Under the pieces are notes generated by a model that worked only from the letters and a program-made list of their open reading frames with translations, did not search any database and was not told the DNA's origin. Both the position numbers and the translations under genes were made by a program. Below, piece by piece: positions 42,982-52,301 of a DNA stretch of 64,000 nucleotides (the stretch's first letter is position 1; every line of letters starts with the position of its first letter). This stretch comes from Prolixibacteraceae bacterium UBA6029. Lineage in GTDB: Bacteria > Bacteroidota > Bacteroidia > Bacteroidales > Prolixibacteraceae. The stretch covers positions 1-64,000 of the forward strand of contig DIZL01000070.1 in the NCBI GenBank assembly GCA_002429385.1. The letters run 5' to 3'.

Positions 42982-43790
42982 CGGTCAGTTACTGATTGAG
43001 AATCATGAAGCCGCCTTTTCCCGAAGATCATCGCTTTTGCTTCGCTTAAAACATCGGATGGAATCCTTACTTTAAACTCGGTCCCCTTTCCGCATTCAGA
43101 ATTCAAGACCAGCGAACCGCCAAGACTTTTGATTGCCTTAGCCACAATGGAAAGCCCAAGACCTGATCCGGAAATCATTTTTACGTTGCAGCCCCGGACA
43201 AACGGGCTAAAAACTTCTTTTAACTGATTTTCGGGTATCCCGATTCCGGAGTCGCGGACAACAATAGAAAGTTCATCATCTGATGACGAGATAAATAATT
43301 CTACTTCCTGGCCGGAGAATTTCAATGCATTGCTTAATAAATTGACCAATATTCGGTTGCACAGATACTTGTCGGAAAAAATCCGACAATTCTGATCAGG
43401 ATAGTTTAATTTGATCCTCGATACATCAAGGTTGAGTTGTTTAATCTCAGCATATACCTGTTTAATCAACGAATGTAAAGAAAACCATCCCGGCTTTAAT
43501 TTCAGACTGCTTTGATCGGAAGTACACAGAAAATTAATTTTTCCGATAAAACCCATGATGTTTTCTATGGATTCTTCATTAAAAGAAAAAGTTTCGTCCA
43601 ACAACATTTTGTCAGGATGATTGCAGAACCTTTTAAGCAATTGAATATTTGACTGGATAATCGTTATCGGAGAACTCAGTTCAAAAGTGATGGCATTAAA
43701 AATTGGATTTTTTGTGTTCTCAATTATATCAGAATCCGAATTTATGTACAGATATTTTTTATCGGAAATAGTATTTACTGAAGCTCCCAT
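42978..43790 (-). CDS. Histidine kinase-like protein lacking the phosphoacceptor His
   Basis: A 270-residue paralogue of the kinase at 42208. The aligned H-box reads ITFELSSPITI where the partner has ISHELRTPVSI: the phosphoacceptor His is Phe, and R-T is S-S. The ATPase side is intact (NRILVNLLSNALKFS, DSGIGIP, GSGLGLSIV), so ATP binding should persist. It cannot autophosphorylate at the usual site; as a heterodimer with the neighbour it could phosphorylate that partner's His or act as an allosteric subunit (inference). First gene of the unit. Confidence 0.9.
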   Translation of the reverse strand: MGASVNTISDKKYLYINSDSDIIENTKNPIFNAITFELSSPITIIQSNIQLLKRFCNHPDKMLLDETFSFNEESIENIMGFIGKINFLCTSDQSSLKLKPGWFSLHSLIKQVYAEIKQLNLDVSRIKLNYPDQNCRIFSDKYLCNRILVNLLSNALKFSGQEVELFISSSDDELSIVVRDSGIGIPENQLKEVFSPFVRGCNVKMISGSGLGLSIVAKAIKSLGGSLVLNSECGKGTEFKVRIPSDVLSEAKAMIFGKRRLHDSQSVTDR

Positions 43791-43984
43791 AGTCAGAATA
43801 TTTGGTTTAGAAAACCAATAAATTTAAAATAAACAAATGGATATTCAATATGAAAACATGAGATTGATAAATTATTTTATGAAACATACAAAATCAGGTA
43901 CGAATGGTTGATTTTAGTCCATGAATGGTAAAAAAATACAATATATTTTTAAATGACAAATTCAAATTTGACACTATTTTACAC

Positions 43985-44076
43985 AAAAAAGGCCTTTCAT
44001 CCATCGACAAACAGCCTTTTTTGTATCATTGAAACCACAAATCAAAGGAAAAACTTTTGATTTGTGGTTTTTTTTC
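43985..44076. terminator. Two tandem hairpins with T-tracts on the plus strand
   Basis: First hairpin: AAAAAAGGC (43985-43993) pairs with GCCTTTTTT around 44014-44022. Second: AACCACAAATCAAA (44033-44046) pairs with TTTGATTTGTGGTT (44056-44069), followed by seven T. Both would terminate plus-strand transcripts, although no plus-strand gene precedes them, or minus-strand read-in weakly. Confidence 0.55.
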
Positions 44077-44304
44077 AAAAAGACCACTGTTTCTGTTTGA
44101 ACAAAAAAACCTATTGAAGCTAGACGAAATCTAGTTTAAGTGGACCCGTCCGCACCTCCAAATTTCCTGTCTAAAAAGTATTCTATCGCTATTCTGAAAA
44201 ATGAAAATAACGAAATTGTATATCCTGATAATGTGTGAATAATGTAACTTTTCCCCATAATTATGTAACAATTGAGTAAGTTATTCTTGTTTATTTTACT
44301 CACT

Positions 44305-44339
44305 GAAAGATTACAAATAGTTTCTGTTTGTAATCTTTC
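44305..44339. other. Perfect 13-bp hairpin upstream of the WecA-like gene
   Basis: GAAAGATTACAAA pairs with 44327-44339 around a 9-base loop; no T-tract follows. It sits 155 bases before the ATG at 44494. Otherwise the 43791-44493 gap holds the two hairpins above and presumably two divergent promoters, with no gene that I can support. Confidence 0.55.
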
Positions 44340-44493
44340 ACATTTAATAACATTTCTATATCTGATCTTGATTTAACAAGAGGTACTCTATATAACAAAA
44401 TTCAATTGGTTCATTAAAATTAATATTTTAGTAACCTGAATTTAATCTTTATGAACACTAAAACTCATACCTATGCGTTATTAAAGTGGCATT

Positions 44494-45615
44494 ATGCTTA
44501 TACAATTAAATATATTTTTGAGCCTGGCCATAAGTTTTACAATAGTCTTTTTTGTAATTCCTAAAATCATCAAGGTATCTAAAATCAAGAATCTTTTCGA
44601 TGTGCCAAACCATCGGTCCGCAGCTAAACAGATTGTTCCGACTTTAGGGGGAATTTCAATATTTGCCGGATTCACAATTAGCCTTATCTTAGCCTCTAAT
44701 AGTTTAAATATTAATGAGCTAAAATATATGTTTGCCGGTGTGATTGCCATGTTTTTCGTCGGATTGAAGGATGACATTATAGGACTTTCAGCCAAAAAAA
44801 AATTCATCGTTCAGATTATAATGGCTTTCTACCTGGTGATTCCTGGCAACTATCGCATTACAAATCTTCACGGAATTCTTGGTATTCAGGAAATCAATTT
44901 TATTTCAGGAACAATTCTTTCAGTTATAGCTATTGTGGGGATTATCAATGCAGTAAATTTAATTGACGGCATTGATGGATTGGCATCCGGCATTGGCATA
45001 CTTATTTCAATTGTTTTCGGATTCTGGTTTCTGAATGCCGGTGATTTTATGTATGCGATTACCTGCTTCAGCTTAACGGGTACATTAATTGCCTTTTTCC
45101 TTTATAATGTTTTTGGCACTTCGAATAAAATCTTCATGGGTGATACAGGTTCACTTATTCTGGGAACGATAATTGCTCTTTTGACCATTCATTTCAATGA
45201 ATTAAATCCGTTAAATGAGAATGTAGAACATGGCTTACCGGCTATTTCACTTGCCATTATCATCATTCCGGTCATTGATACCATCCGTATCTTTGCGATT
45301 CGTTTATCGCAGGGAAAATCACCATTTTCGCCCGATATGAATCACATACATCATCAGGTGTTAAGATTAACTGGCAGTCATCTGAAATCAAGTATGATTA
45401 TTATTTCCGTAAATGCGGTGTTTATTCTTCTTGCATTTAGTTTGATTGATACGATTGGAAACAGTGCACTGTTCATACTGCTGCTCGCTTCCGGTTTTAT
45501 TCTTGCAGGAATTCTTTCATGGGTAGTAAAGGTTCAGAAAAATTATTCTCCGGTCAAACTGGAAAACAAATCCATTTATGGTCTTACTTTATTCCAGAAA
45601 AAACCAAAAGTATAA
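44494..45615 (+). CDS. WecA/MraY-like polyprenyl-phosphate sugar-1-phosphate transferase
   Basis: A 373-residue integral membrane enzyme, about 10-11 helices, that transfers a sugar-1-phosphate (commonly GlcNAc-1-P) to a polyprenyl phosphate, starting surface polysaccharide or O-antigen synthesis. Motifs: PNHRSAAKQIVPTLGG, the metal-binding GLKDDIIG, NLIDGIDGLASG, FMGDTGSL and the WecA-type FSPDMNHIHHQVL near residue 285. The last motif fits WecA better than MraY. No polysaccharide genes adjoin it here, so it probably serves a pathway encoded elsewhere. Confidence 0.9.
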   Translation: MLIQLNIFLSLAISFTIVFFVIPKIIKVSKIKNLFDVPNHRSAAKQIVPTLGGISIFAGFTISLILASNSLNINELKYMFAGVIAMFFVGLKDDIIGLSAKKKFIVQIIMAFYLVIPGNYRITNLHGILGIQEINFISGTILSVIAIVGIINAVNLIDGIDGLASGIGILISIVFGFWFLNAGDFMYAITCFSLTGTLIAFFLYNVFGTSNKIFMGDTGSLILGTIIALLTIHFNELNPLNENVEHGLPAISLAIIIIPVIDTIRIFAIRLSQGKSPFSPDMNHIHHQVLRLTGSHLKSSMIIISVNAVFILLAFSLIDTIGNSALFILLLASGFILAGILSWVVKVQKNYSPVKLENKSIYGLTLFQKKPKV

Positions 45616-45660
45616 CTAAAGAACAAAAACAAAAAGGCCTCCTTGTTGACTGATCAAAAG

Positions 45661-45692
45661 AAAGGCCATCCATCAATTGATGAACAGCCTTT
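45661..45692. terminator. Bidirectional terminator between the WecA-like gene and rny
   Basis: AAAGGC...GCCTTT with an inner palindrome CATCAATTGATG (45671-45682). It lies between convergent genes. Its wording resembles the first hairpin at 43985. Confidence 0.65.
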
Positions 45693-45721
45693 CCTGTATT
45701 TTAGAACGATTGAATTACAAT

Positions 45722-47272
45722 CTATTTGGCATAGCTGATTGCACGCATTTCACGAATAACAGTGATTTTAATCTGACCCGGATAGGTCATTTCATCCTGT
45801 ATACGCTTAGCAATATCAAATGATAGTTGTTCTGATTCCTTATCCCCAATTTTATCACTTCCAACAATGACACGTAATTCGCGTCCTGCCTGAATGGCGT
45901 ATGTTTTCAACACTCCGGGATAGGATAGAGCGAGATCTTCCAATGTCTTCAGACGTTTGATGTATGATTCCACTACTTCACGGCGGGCTCCCGGACGGGC
46001 TCCTGAAATAGCATCACAAATCTGTACAATAGGTGCCAGCAAAGTAGTCATTTCTACCTCATCATGGTGAGCTCCGATGGCATTACAAATATCCGGTTTT
46101 TCTTTAAACCGTTCAGCAAGCTTCATACCTAAAACTGCATGCGGCAATTCCGGCTCGTCATCGGGTACTTTACCAATATCATGCAGCAATCCGGCACGTT
46201 TGGCGCTCTTGGCATTCAGTCCTAATTCCGTGGCCATAATGGCACACAGGTTTGCTACTTCACGTGAGTGCTGTAAAAGGTTTTGTCCGTAAGACGAACG
46301 GTATTTCATTTTTCCGATCAAACGGATCAATTCAGGATGTAATCCATGAATACCCAAATCAATGGTGGTCCGTTTACCGGTCTCAATAATTTCCTCTTCA
46401 ACCTGTTTGCGGACTTTTTCTACAACTTCCTCAATACGGGCAGGGTGAATACGTCCGTCAGTTACTAACTGGTGCAAGGCCAGACGGGCAATCTCACGAC
46501 GTACGGGATCAAATCCTGAAAGCACAATAGCTTCCGGAGTATCGTCAACAATGATTTCAATACCTGTAGCTGCTTCCAGTGCACGGATATTTCTACCCTC
46601 ACGGCCAATGATGCGACCTTTTATCTCATCGCTTTCAATATGGAAAATAGTTACTGAATTTTCAATAGCCGTTTCGGTTGCAACCCGTTGAATGGTTTTA
46701 ACAACTACTTTCTTGGCTTCTTTGTTGGCCGAAAGTTTAGCTTCTTCCATGATCTCATTGATGTATGACATCGCTTCGGTCTTAGCCTCGTTTTTCAACG
46801 ATTCAACCAACTGTGATTTAGCTTCCTCTGCCGATAATCCTGAAAGTACTTCCAGTTTCTCCAGGTGCTGACGGTGAAGGTTTTCTACTTCATGTTCCTT
46901 CTTTTCAAGAAGATCAAGTTGATTGGTTAAATTTTCACGGATCACATCAACTTCATGTTTTGAAGTTTCAAAGTCCTTAATGCTTCTGTTTAATTCCTCA
47001 CGGCGACGATTAACCTCAGTTTCACGTTGCTTGATCTTAGCCTCAAAATTATTAACCTTGATGCTTTTCTCATTAATGTATTCTTCATGTTCCGATTTCA
47101 GCTGAAGGAATTTTTCTTTGGCCTGTAAAATCTTATCTTTTTTAATGACCTCACCTTCTGCAACTGCTTCGCTGACAATCTTTATTTTTTTACTCTTTAG
47201 GGCATTGTCCCACAGAAAGTAGGAAAGTACACCTCCACCTAAAAGGCCGGATATGGCATATATAATCTCCAT
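45722..47272 (-). CDS. rny: Ribonuclease Y
   Basis: Membrane-anchored endoribonuclease that starts mRNA decay. N-terminal single membrane helix (IYAISGLLGGGVLSYFLW), then a coiled coil of about 170 residues, a KH domain (KGRIIGREGRNIRALEAATG), and an HD domain with AGLLHDIGKVPDDEPELPHA and GAHHDEVE. 516 residues, normal length. It is the last gene of a minus-strand run: coiled-coil protein, zapA, candidate 6S RNA, rny. Confidence 0.97.
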   Translation of the reverse strand: MEIIYAISGLLGGGVLSYFLWDNALKSKKIKIVSEAVAEGEVIKKDKILQAKEKFLQLKSEHEEYINEKSIKVNNFEAKIKQRETEVNRRREELNRSIKDFETSKHEVDVIRENLTNQLDLLEKKEHEVENLHRQHLEKLEVLSGLSAEEAKSQLVESLKNEAKTEAMSYINEIMEEAKLSANKEAKKVVVKTIQRVATETAIENSVTIFHIESDEIKGRIIGREGRNIRALEAATGIEIIVDDTPEAIVLSGFDPVRREIARLALHQLVTDGRIHPARIEEVVEKVRKQVEEEIIETGKRTTIDLGIHGLHPELIRLIGKMKYRSSYGQNLLQHSREVANLCAIMATELGLNAKSAKRAGLLHDIGKVPDDEPELPHAVLGMKLAERFKEKPDICNAIGAHHDEVEMTTLLAPIVQICDAISGARPGARREVVESYIKRLKTLEDLALSYPGVLKTYAIQAGRELRVIVGSDKIGDKESEQLSFDIAKRIQDEMTYPGQIKITVIREMRAISYAK

Positions 47273-47289
47273 TTGTTATTTATTAAACT

Positions 47290-47389
47290 TGTTTATACTA
47301 ATAAACCCGCATTTTCAACTCAAACCCCGGGTCTCCTTTAGAATTCCGGAATTTAAATAAAAAATGCGGATTTTCGAATCTATGATAAA
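47290..47389 (-). ncRNA. ssrS: Candidate 6S RNA
   Basis: The 119 bases between zapA and rny fold, on the minus strand, as one long interrupted hairpin: CCGCATTTT pairs with AAAATGCGG (about 47310-47318 and 47364-47372), then an open bubble of about 6 to 8 bases on each side, then AAATTCCGG with CCGGGGTTT (two G-U pairs) and a loop with CTAAAGGAGA. A closing stem, a central bubble and an apical stem is the 6S plan, which mimics an open promoter and sequesters RNA polymerase. As I recall, 6S RNA sits next to zapA in E. coli and between zapA and rny in Bacteroidota. Ends are approximate. Confidence 0.55.
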
Positions 47390-47391
47390 AT

Positions 47392-47685
47392 TTACTCCCT
47401 TAATGACAAATAATCCCCCAATTCTTCGTCGATCTTTTTTAATTCATCGAACAACGGTGAACGGTCTGCTTTTTCTTCAAGATCAATCGTTTTCAACACA
47501 AACTGGAAAGCGGTCATTGCTAAAACATCCACCGGATCACTTGTCTGATACTTTTGTCGATACTGAAGAACGATATCATTTATTATCTTGGCAGCTTTCC
47601 GGAATTTCTCCTCATTTTCCTTATCAACTTTTAACGGATAACTTCTTCCGTCAATTTTAATATTTATAGAAAGCTTCTCTGTCAT
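47392..47685 (-). CDS. zapA: Cell division protein ZapA
   Basis: A 97-residue cytoplasmic protein that bundles FtsZ filaments. Pattern: an N-terminal beta part with INIKIDGRSYPLKV, then EEKFRKAAKIINDIVLQY and a C-terminal coiled coil (FVLKTIDLEEKADR ... ELKKIDEELGDYL). Length fits the family (about 100). It is 11 bases after the coiled-coil gene at 47697. Confidence 0.9.
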   Translation of the reverse strand: MTEKLSINIKIDGRSYPLKVDKENEEKFRKAAKIINDIVLQYRQKYQTSDPVDVLAMTAFQFVLKTIDLEEKADRSPLFDELKKIDEELGDYLSLRE

Positions 47686-47696
47686 TTATCTGTGTA

Positions 47697-47990
47697 TTAC
47701 TTATTTAAAAGAGCAATACATTTATCAATTTCCCGCACTAATTTTTGTATTCTGTTCTTTGCATCCTTATTTTCATCTTCAGACACAAACAACATCTTTG
47801 CTAATTTCAAATTCTCGTATTTCTGTTCCAATAACCGCTTGTCCTGTCTTGCCTGACTAATAGTTTCCTCCAGGTCTCCAATTTTTCCAAGCAACTGGTG
47901 TTTTTCCTGTTTAAGCTTCTCGTGATTGGCGATAATCTGCTTCACCTTAAACTCAAAATCTATCAGTAAATTTTTCTCCGGATCAGTCAT
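47697..47990 (-). CDS. Small coiled-coil protein, ZapB-like in form
   Basis: A 97-residue protein that is almost entirely coiled coil (VKQIIANHEKLKQEKHQLLG; QDKRLLEQKYENLKLAK). It lies directly upstream of zapA. E. coli ZapB is an 81-residue coiled coil that binds ZapA, so a partner role is attractive. I see no sequence motif proving homology, so this is based on form and position. Confidence 0.7.
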   Translation of the reverse strand: MTDPEKNLLIDFEFKVKQIIANHEKLKQEKHQLLGKIGDLEETISQARQDKRLLEQKYENLKLAKMLFVSEDENKDAKNRIQKLVREIDKCIALLNK

Positions 47991-48180
47991 TTCAGTTCAC
48001 TTTCACTCGAATACAATTATTTTTATTCATTAAAACCTGCACTTTTGAGACCTGTTCTTACTTAATTGAACACGTTCCCCCGACAAAATTAACATTTTTG
48101 ACCAATACATGAAATTTGCAATCATATTATTTCGTTTTTATAGAAATAAGTCTGGATGCATGGGTCTTCAGGAAGTTTTA

Positions 48181-48188
48181 TACTTTCG
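48181..48188 (+). promoter_or_regulatory. Candidate -7 box before the M23 peptidase gene
   Basis: TACTTTCG, one mismatch from TAnnTTTG, 18 bases before the ATG at 48207. A clear -33 element was not seen. Confidence 0.35.
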
Positions 48189-48206
48189 CAATTCAATTCA
48201 TAACCA

Positions 48207-49934
48207 ATGAAGCATCTTCTGTATTCAATACTTATTCTTGTGTATGTTCTTTCAGCCGCTTCGCAGCCTTTGGTGCCAATAGATCCGCATTACTACGAGG
48301 TCCCGGTGAAGATTCCCGTTTTCCTTGCAGGCAATTTTGGTGAATTGCGTCCAAACCACTTTCATGCCGGGATTGATATCAAAACACAAGGTAAGACCGG
48401 TCTCCCGGTCTTTGCTGCTGCTGATGGATTTATTTCACGAATTGCAATTTCTCCCGTAGGCTATGGAAATGCTTTGTACATTGATCACCCGAACGGAACC
48501 ACTACAGTTTACGGTCATCTCGAAAAATTCTTTCCTCCGGTTGCAGAATACATACGTAGAATTCAGTATGAGAAGGAACAGTTTGCAATCGATCAGATTG
48601 TTCCAACAGGGACATTTCAGGTCAGGAAAGGGGAACAGATTGCCTGGAGCGGCAATGCCGGAAGTTCAGGCGGACCCCATCTTCATTTTGAAATCAGGCG
48701 TACTAAAGAAGAAATCATTTTAAATCCGCTATTGTTTAATATGCCGGTTAAAGATAAACTCCGGCCCCTGATCCAATGTATAATGGTCTATCCGGTTTCT
48801 GAAGATGCCAGTGTCAACGGAAAGCAAACGCCTCAACGGTTTGATGTAATGAAAATCAAAACAGGCAACGGGTATCAATTGAAAATAAACCAAGCGATCC
48901 CCGTTTACGGTAAAGTCGGTTTTGGTATCCAATCAGTCGATCTGCTCGATGGAAATCCAAACAAATGCGGAATATACTCGATTAAACTTTCGGTTGACAA
49001 TCAACTGATTTATTCATTCAAAATGGACCATTTTGCCATTGATGAATCAAAATATGTCAATTCTCACATGGACTATGCCCTGGCAATCAATTCAGGGCGA
49101 CGGTTATACCGCACCTGGCTCGAACCGGGCAACAAGCTGGATATTTACGATAAGGTCGAAAAACGAGGCATTTTTAACGCAACTGACGGGAAAATCCATC
49201 AGGTCAGCTATGAAGTTTCTGACGTCTATGGCAATACTTCAGTTCTTTCGTTTAAGATTCAATCCCGTGAAATCAAATTGCCGGCATTAAAAAGAAAAGG
49301 CGAATTCTTCAAATATAACCGAAAGAATAAAATCGATAATGAAGACCTCGAATTTACAATTCCCGAAGGGGCTTTGTACGACGATGTCAATTTTCAATAC
49401 ATCAAAAAACCTGCCCTGCCAAAGTTTTATTCACCGGTCTATCAGTTGCATAACTCGACGGTCCCCTTGCATTTTGCCTGCCCCTTGCGCATAAAAGCAG
49501 AAAATTTACCTGCAAAACTTCGGGATAAAGTGATGCTTGCCCAGGTTGATCCGGTTTCAGAAAAAATATATTCGGCAACCGGGAAATATGTCGATGGCTG
49601 GGTGGAAGGTAACATTCGCGTCCTTGGAAACTATGCCCTGGCCGTGGACACGGTCGCTCCAAAAATTGTTTCCCTGAATGTTGTCAATAAAAAAACAACG
49701 AAGGAGAACAATGCTCTCAAGTATAAAATAACCGACAACTTATCAGGCATTGAATCCTATCGTGGAACCATTGATGGGAAATGGGTGTTATTTGAATACG
49801 ATCTTAAAAACAATTTGATAAGTTATACGTATGATAAGGCAAGGTTTCAATTCGGGAAAAATCACGTCCTGAATCTTCAGGTAACCGATTATAAAGGTAA
49901 CACGAGTACTTACAAGACAAACTTCTACAAATAA
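48207..49934 (+). CDS. Secreted M23 family metallopeptidase
   Basis: A 575-residue exported protein (signal HLLYSILILVYVLSAASQ). The N-terminal part is a lysostaphin-like M23 domain that cuts peptide bridges in peptidoglycan: HFHAGIDIKTQG gives the H and D zinc ligands, and GPHLHFEIR the catalytic HxH pair. The remaining 400 residues are beta-sandwich-like with Ig-type strands (HQVSYEVSDVYGNTSVLSFK; NLQVTDYKGNTSTYK). The last base of the stop codon is the first base of anmK, a one-base overlap linking two cell-wall enzymes. Confidence 0.93.
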   Translation: MKHLLYSILILVYVLSAASQPLVPIDPHYYEVPVKIPVFLAGNFGELRPNHFHAGIDIKTQGKTGLPVFAAADGFISRIAISPVGYGNALYIDHPNGTTTVYGHLEKFFPPVAEYIRRIQYEKEQFAIDQIVPTGTFQVRKGEQIAWSGNAGSSGGPHLHFEIRRTKEEIILNPLLFNMPVKDKLRPLIQCIMVYPVSEDASVNGKQTPQRFDVMKIKTGNGYQLKINQAIPVYGKVGFGIQSVDLLDGNPNKCGIYSIKLSVDNQLIYSFKMDHFAIDESKYVNSHMDYALAINSGRRLYRTWLEPGNKLDIYDKVEKRGIFNATDGKIHQVSYEVSDVYGNTSVLSFKIQSREIKLPALKRKGEFFKYNRKNKIDNEDLEFTIPEGALYDDVNFQYIKKPALPKFYSPVYQLHNSTVPLHFACPLRIKAENLPAKLRDKVMLAQVDPVSEKIYSATGKYVDGWVEGNIRVLGNYALAVDTVAPKIVSLNVVNKKTTKENNALKYKITDNLSGIESYRGTIDGKWVLFEYDLKNNLISYTYDKARFQFGKNHVLNLQVTDYKGNTSTYKTNFYK

Positions 49935-50989
49935 TGCAAAGTTACATAAGTATAGGTGCTATGTCGGGAACTTCGCTGGATGGTCTCGACTTGGTTGCCT
50001 GCAGGTTTACCTTCGACGATCGGTGGAGGTACGAAATACTGAAAGGAGTTACCATTCCTTATTCACACAAGTGGATACAAAAGCTTTCGACAGCTGCGGA
50101 ACTCAATGCCCTCGATTTTGCCTTCCTGAACAATGATTTTGGTAAGTTTATCGGGAAACAGGTTGCCGATTTCTGCACCGATCTTCCTCAGAAACCAGAT
50201 TTGGTTTCTTCTCATGGACACACCATCTTTCATCAGCCTCAGAACAAACTTACCCTGCAGATTGGCAACGGGGCCTCAATTGCTGCTTTCTCGGGATTGC
50301 CAACAGCCTGTGATTTCAGAACGGCAGATATGGCAATGAAAGGTCAGGGAGCTCCGTTAGTTCCCATTGGCGATGAACTTTTATTTGGCGAATACGATCT
50401 TTGCATGAACCTTGGGGGCATCGCCAATGTCTCTTTCCGTGAAGAAGGTGAACGAAAAGCCTTTGATATCTGCCCGGCAAACATGGCATTCAACCATTTC
50501 ATCAAAGAGCAGGGCTATGAATACGATCTGGACGGGAACCTGGGTCGTACCGGGAAAGTTCAGGAAGAATTACTTACTCTCCTGAATGAACTTGACTTCT
50601 ATCAGCAAAAAGGACCCAAATCACTTGGTCGCGAATGGTTCGATGAAAATTTCCTGCCTTTGATCTATTCTTTTCAACTGCCTCCTGAAGATATACTCCG
50701 CACACTTTATGAACATGTTTCTGACCAATTGGCCAGTGCAACCGATCAATTCCCTAAAGGAAAGATCCTGATTACCGGTGGTGGAACTCATAATATCTTC
50801 CTTGTAGAACTGTTCAGCGAAAAAACCAAGCACAAAACGATCGTTCCCTCGCAACAGATTATCGATTTCAAAGAGGCCCTCATTTTTGCATTTATCGGGG
50901 TGCTCCGCCTCCGCGAAGAAGTCAATTGCCTGAAATCAGTTACAGGTGCCGACCATGATCATTCAGCCGGAGTAATCTATCTGCCCTGA
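49934..50989 (+). CDS. anmK: Anhydro-N-acetylmuramic acid kinase
   Basis: Phosphorylates and opens 1,6-anhydro-MurNAc to MurNAc-6-phosphate during cell-wall recycling. Motifs: MSGTSLDGLD at the N-terminus (phosphate loop), SHGHTIFHQP, LNLGGIANVS and ITGGGTHN near the C-terminus. The length, 351, is close to the family's usual 360-370. It shares a base with the M23 peptidase gene, so wall cleavage and fragment reuse are probably cotranscribed. Confidence 0.95.
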   Translation: MQSYISIGAMSGTSLDGLDLVACRFTFDDRWRYEILKGVTIPYSHKWIQKLSTAAELNALDFAFLNNDFGKFIGKQVADFCTDLPQKPDLVSSHGHTIFHQPQNKLTLQIGNGASIAAFSGLPTACDFRTADMAMKGQGAPLVPIGDELLFGEYDLCMNLGGIANVSFREEGERKAFDICPANMAFNHFIKEQGYEYDLDGNLGRTGKVQEELLTLLNELDFYQQKGPKSLGREWFDENFLPLIYSFQLPPEDILRTLYEHVSDQLASATDQFPKGKILITGGGTHNIFLVELFSEKTKHKTIVPSQQIIDFKEALIFAFIGVLRLREEVNCLKSVTGADHDHSAGVIYLP

Positions 50990-51079
50990 CCGTAAAAAAA
51001 TACCGGTACGACTTGAAATATATCATGTATTACTCTCTTCAGGAATCCTAACTTTCCGAAGAAACTAAAACATGACATT

Positions 51080-52300
51080 ATGCAATTCGATCCGGCCTCA
51101 AAGATTCAACATTTAAAGCAATTTGGTGAACACGGAGGGGTAAATCCTTCCATTACCGATTCGTCGACCTTTACCTTTTTACATGCCGAAGACATGGAAG
51201 AAACCTTTCTGGGTCACATGGAAGGCTGTTTTCTCTATTCCCGTCATTGGAATCCAACCAATAAGAATCTGGCTGAGGCCATGGCTGCCATGGAAGACAC
51301 CGAATCGGCCTGGATTACAGCATCAGGAATGGCAGCCATTACCTGTGCCATCCTGCAGGTATGCAGCGCCGGGGACCATATAGTAACTTCGGTAACCACA
51401 TATGGCGGAACCTATGCATTCCTTAAAAACTATCTTCCTAAATTCAATATTGAGGTCAGTTTTGTCGACATTACTCGTCTTGATCAGGTAGAAGGGGCAA
51501 TCAGGCCAAACACCAAAGTCATTTATACCGAAAGTGTGACCAATCCCCTGCTTCAGGTATCCGATATGCCAAGACTTGCTGATATTGCCCATCGTCATAA
51601 TGTTTTGCTGATGGTCGACAATACCTTTACTCCAATGATCATGTCACCTGCGAGAATGGGTGCCGACATCGTTGTTTACAGCATGACCAAATTCATCAAC
51701 GGCAAAAACGATTGTGTAGCCGGAGCCATCTGCGGAAGCAAACAGTTTATCGATGATCTTTCGAATGTCAACAATGGAACGGCCATGTTACTCGGACCGG
51801 TACTCGACCCGCTGCGTTCTGCTTCCATTCATAAGAACCTGCACACCCTGCATCTTCGCATCAAACAGCACAGTAAAAATGCAATGTACCTGGCCCGTGA
51901 ATTATCCCAGGCAGGCCTGAAAATCTCTTATCCGGGTCTCGAAAGTCATCCTCAGCACGAACTTCACAGCCAACTTATGAACGAAGATTTCGGCTACGGG
52001 GGCATGCTGGCCATCGACTTTGGGACTGTGGCCAAAGCCAACCAGGTAATGCAAAAAATGCAACTGGCCGATGTAGGTTACCTTGCCGTAAGTCTTGGCT
52101 ATTTTAAAACCCTTTTTAGTTGTTCCGGAAGAAGTACTTCGTCCGAAATTCCTGATCCGATACAGCGCGAAATGGGCCTTTCACAAGGATTGGTGAGATT
52201 TTCAGTGGGTATCGACAACAACATCGAAGACAGCCTGAAGCTCATCCTGGATATCTGTCGGGAAGAAGGAGTCATTGATGATCATTCTGACGATGTTTGA
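51080..52300 (+). CDS. PLP enzyme of the Cys/Met metabolism family, methionine gamma-lyase type
   Basis: A 406-residue fold-type I PLP enzyme. PLP-binding segments: ITASGMAAIT, ring-stacking Y108 (TTYGGTYAFL), D180 (LMVDNTFTPM) and lysine K204 (YSMTKFINGKND). The family includes methionine gamma-lyase, cystathionine gamma-lyase/synthase and O-acetylhomoserine sulfhydrylase. The segment WNPTNKNL and the C-terminal FKTLFSCSGRSTSSEI resemble the gamma-lyase side, but the substrate cannot be fixed by reading. It starts 90 bases after anmK and ends two bases before a hairpin repeat. Confidence 0.8.
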   Translation: MQFDPASKIQHLKQFGEHGGVNPSITDSSTFTFLHAEDMEETFLGHMEGCFLYSRHWNPTNKNLAEAMAAMEDTESAWITASGMAAITCAILQVCSAGDHIVTSVTTYGGTYAFLKNYLPKFNIEVSFVDITRLDQVEGAIRPNTKVIYTESVTNPLLQVSDMPRLADIAHRHNVLLMVDNTFTPMIMSPARMGADIVVYSMTKFINGKNDCVAGAICGSKQFIDDLSNVNNGTAMLLGPVLDPLRSASIHKNLHTLHLRIKQHSKNAMYLARELSQAGLKISYPGLESHPQHELHSQLMNEDFGYGGMLAIDFGTVAKANQVMQKMQLADVGYLAVSLGYFKTLFSCSGRSTSSEIPDPIQREMGLSQGLVRFSVGIDNNIEDSLKLILDICREEGVIDDHSDDV

Positions 52301-52301
52301 A

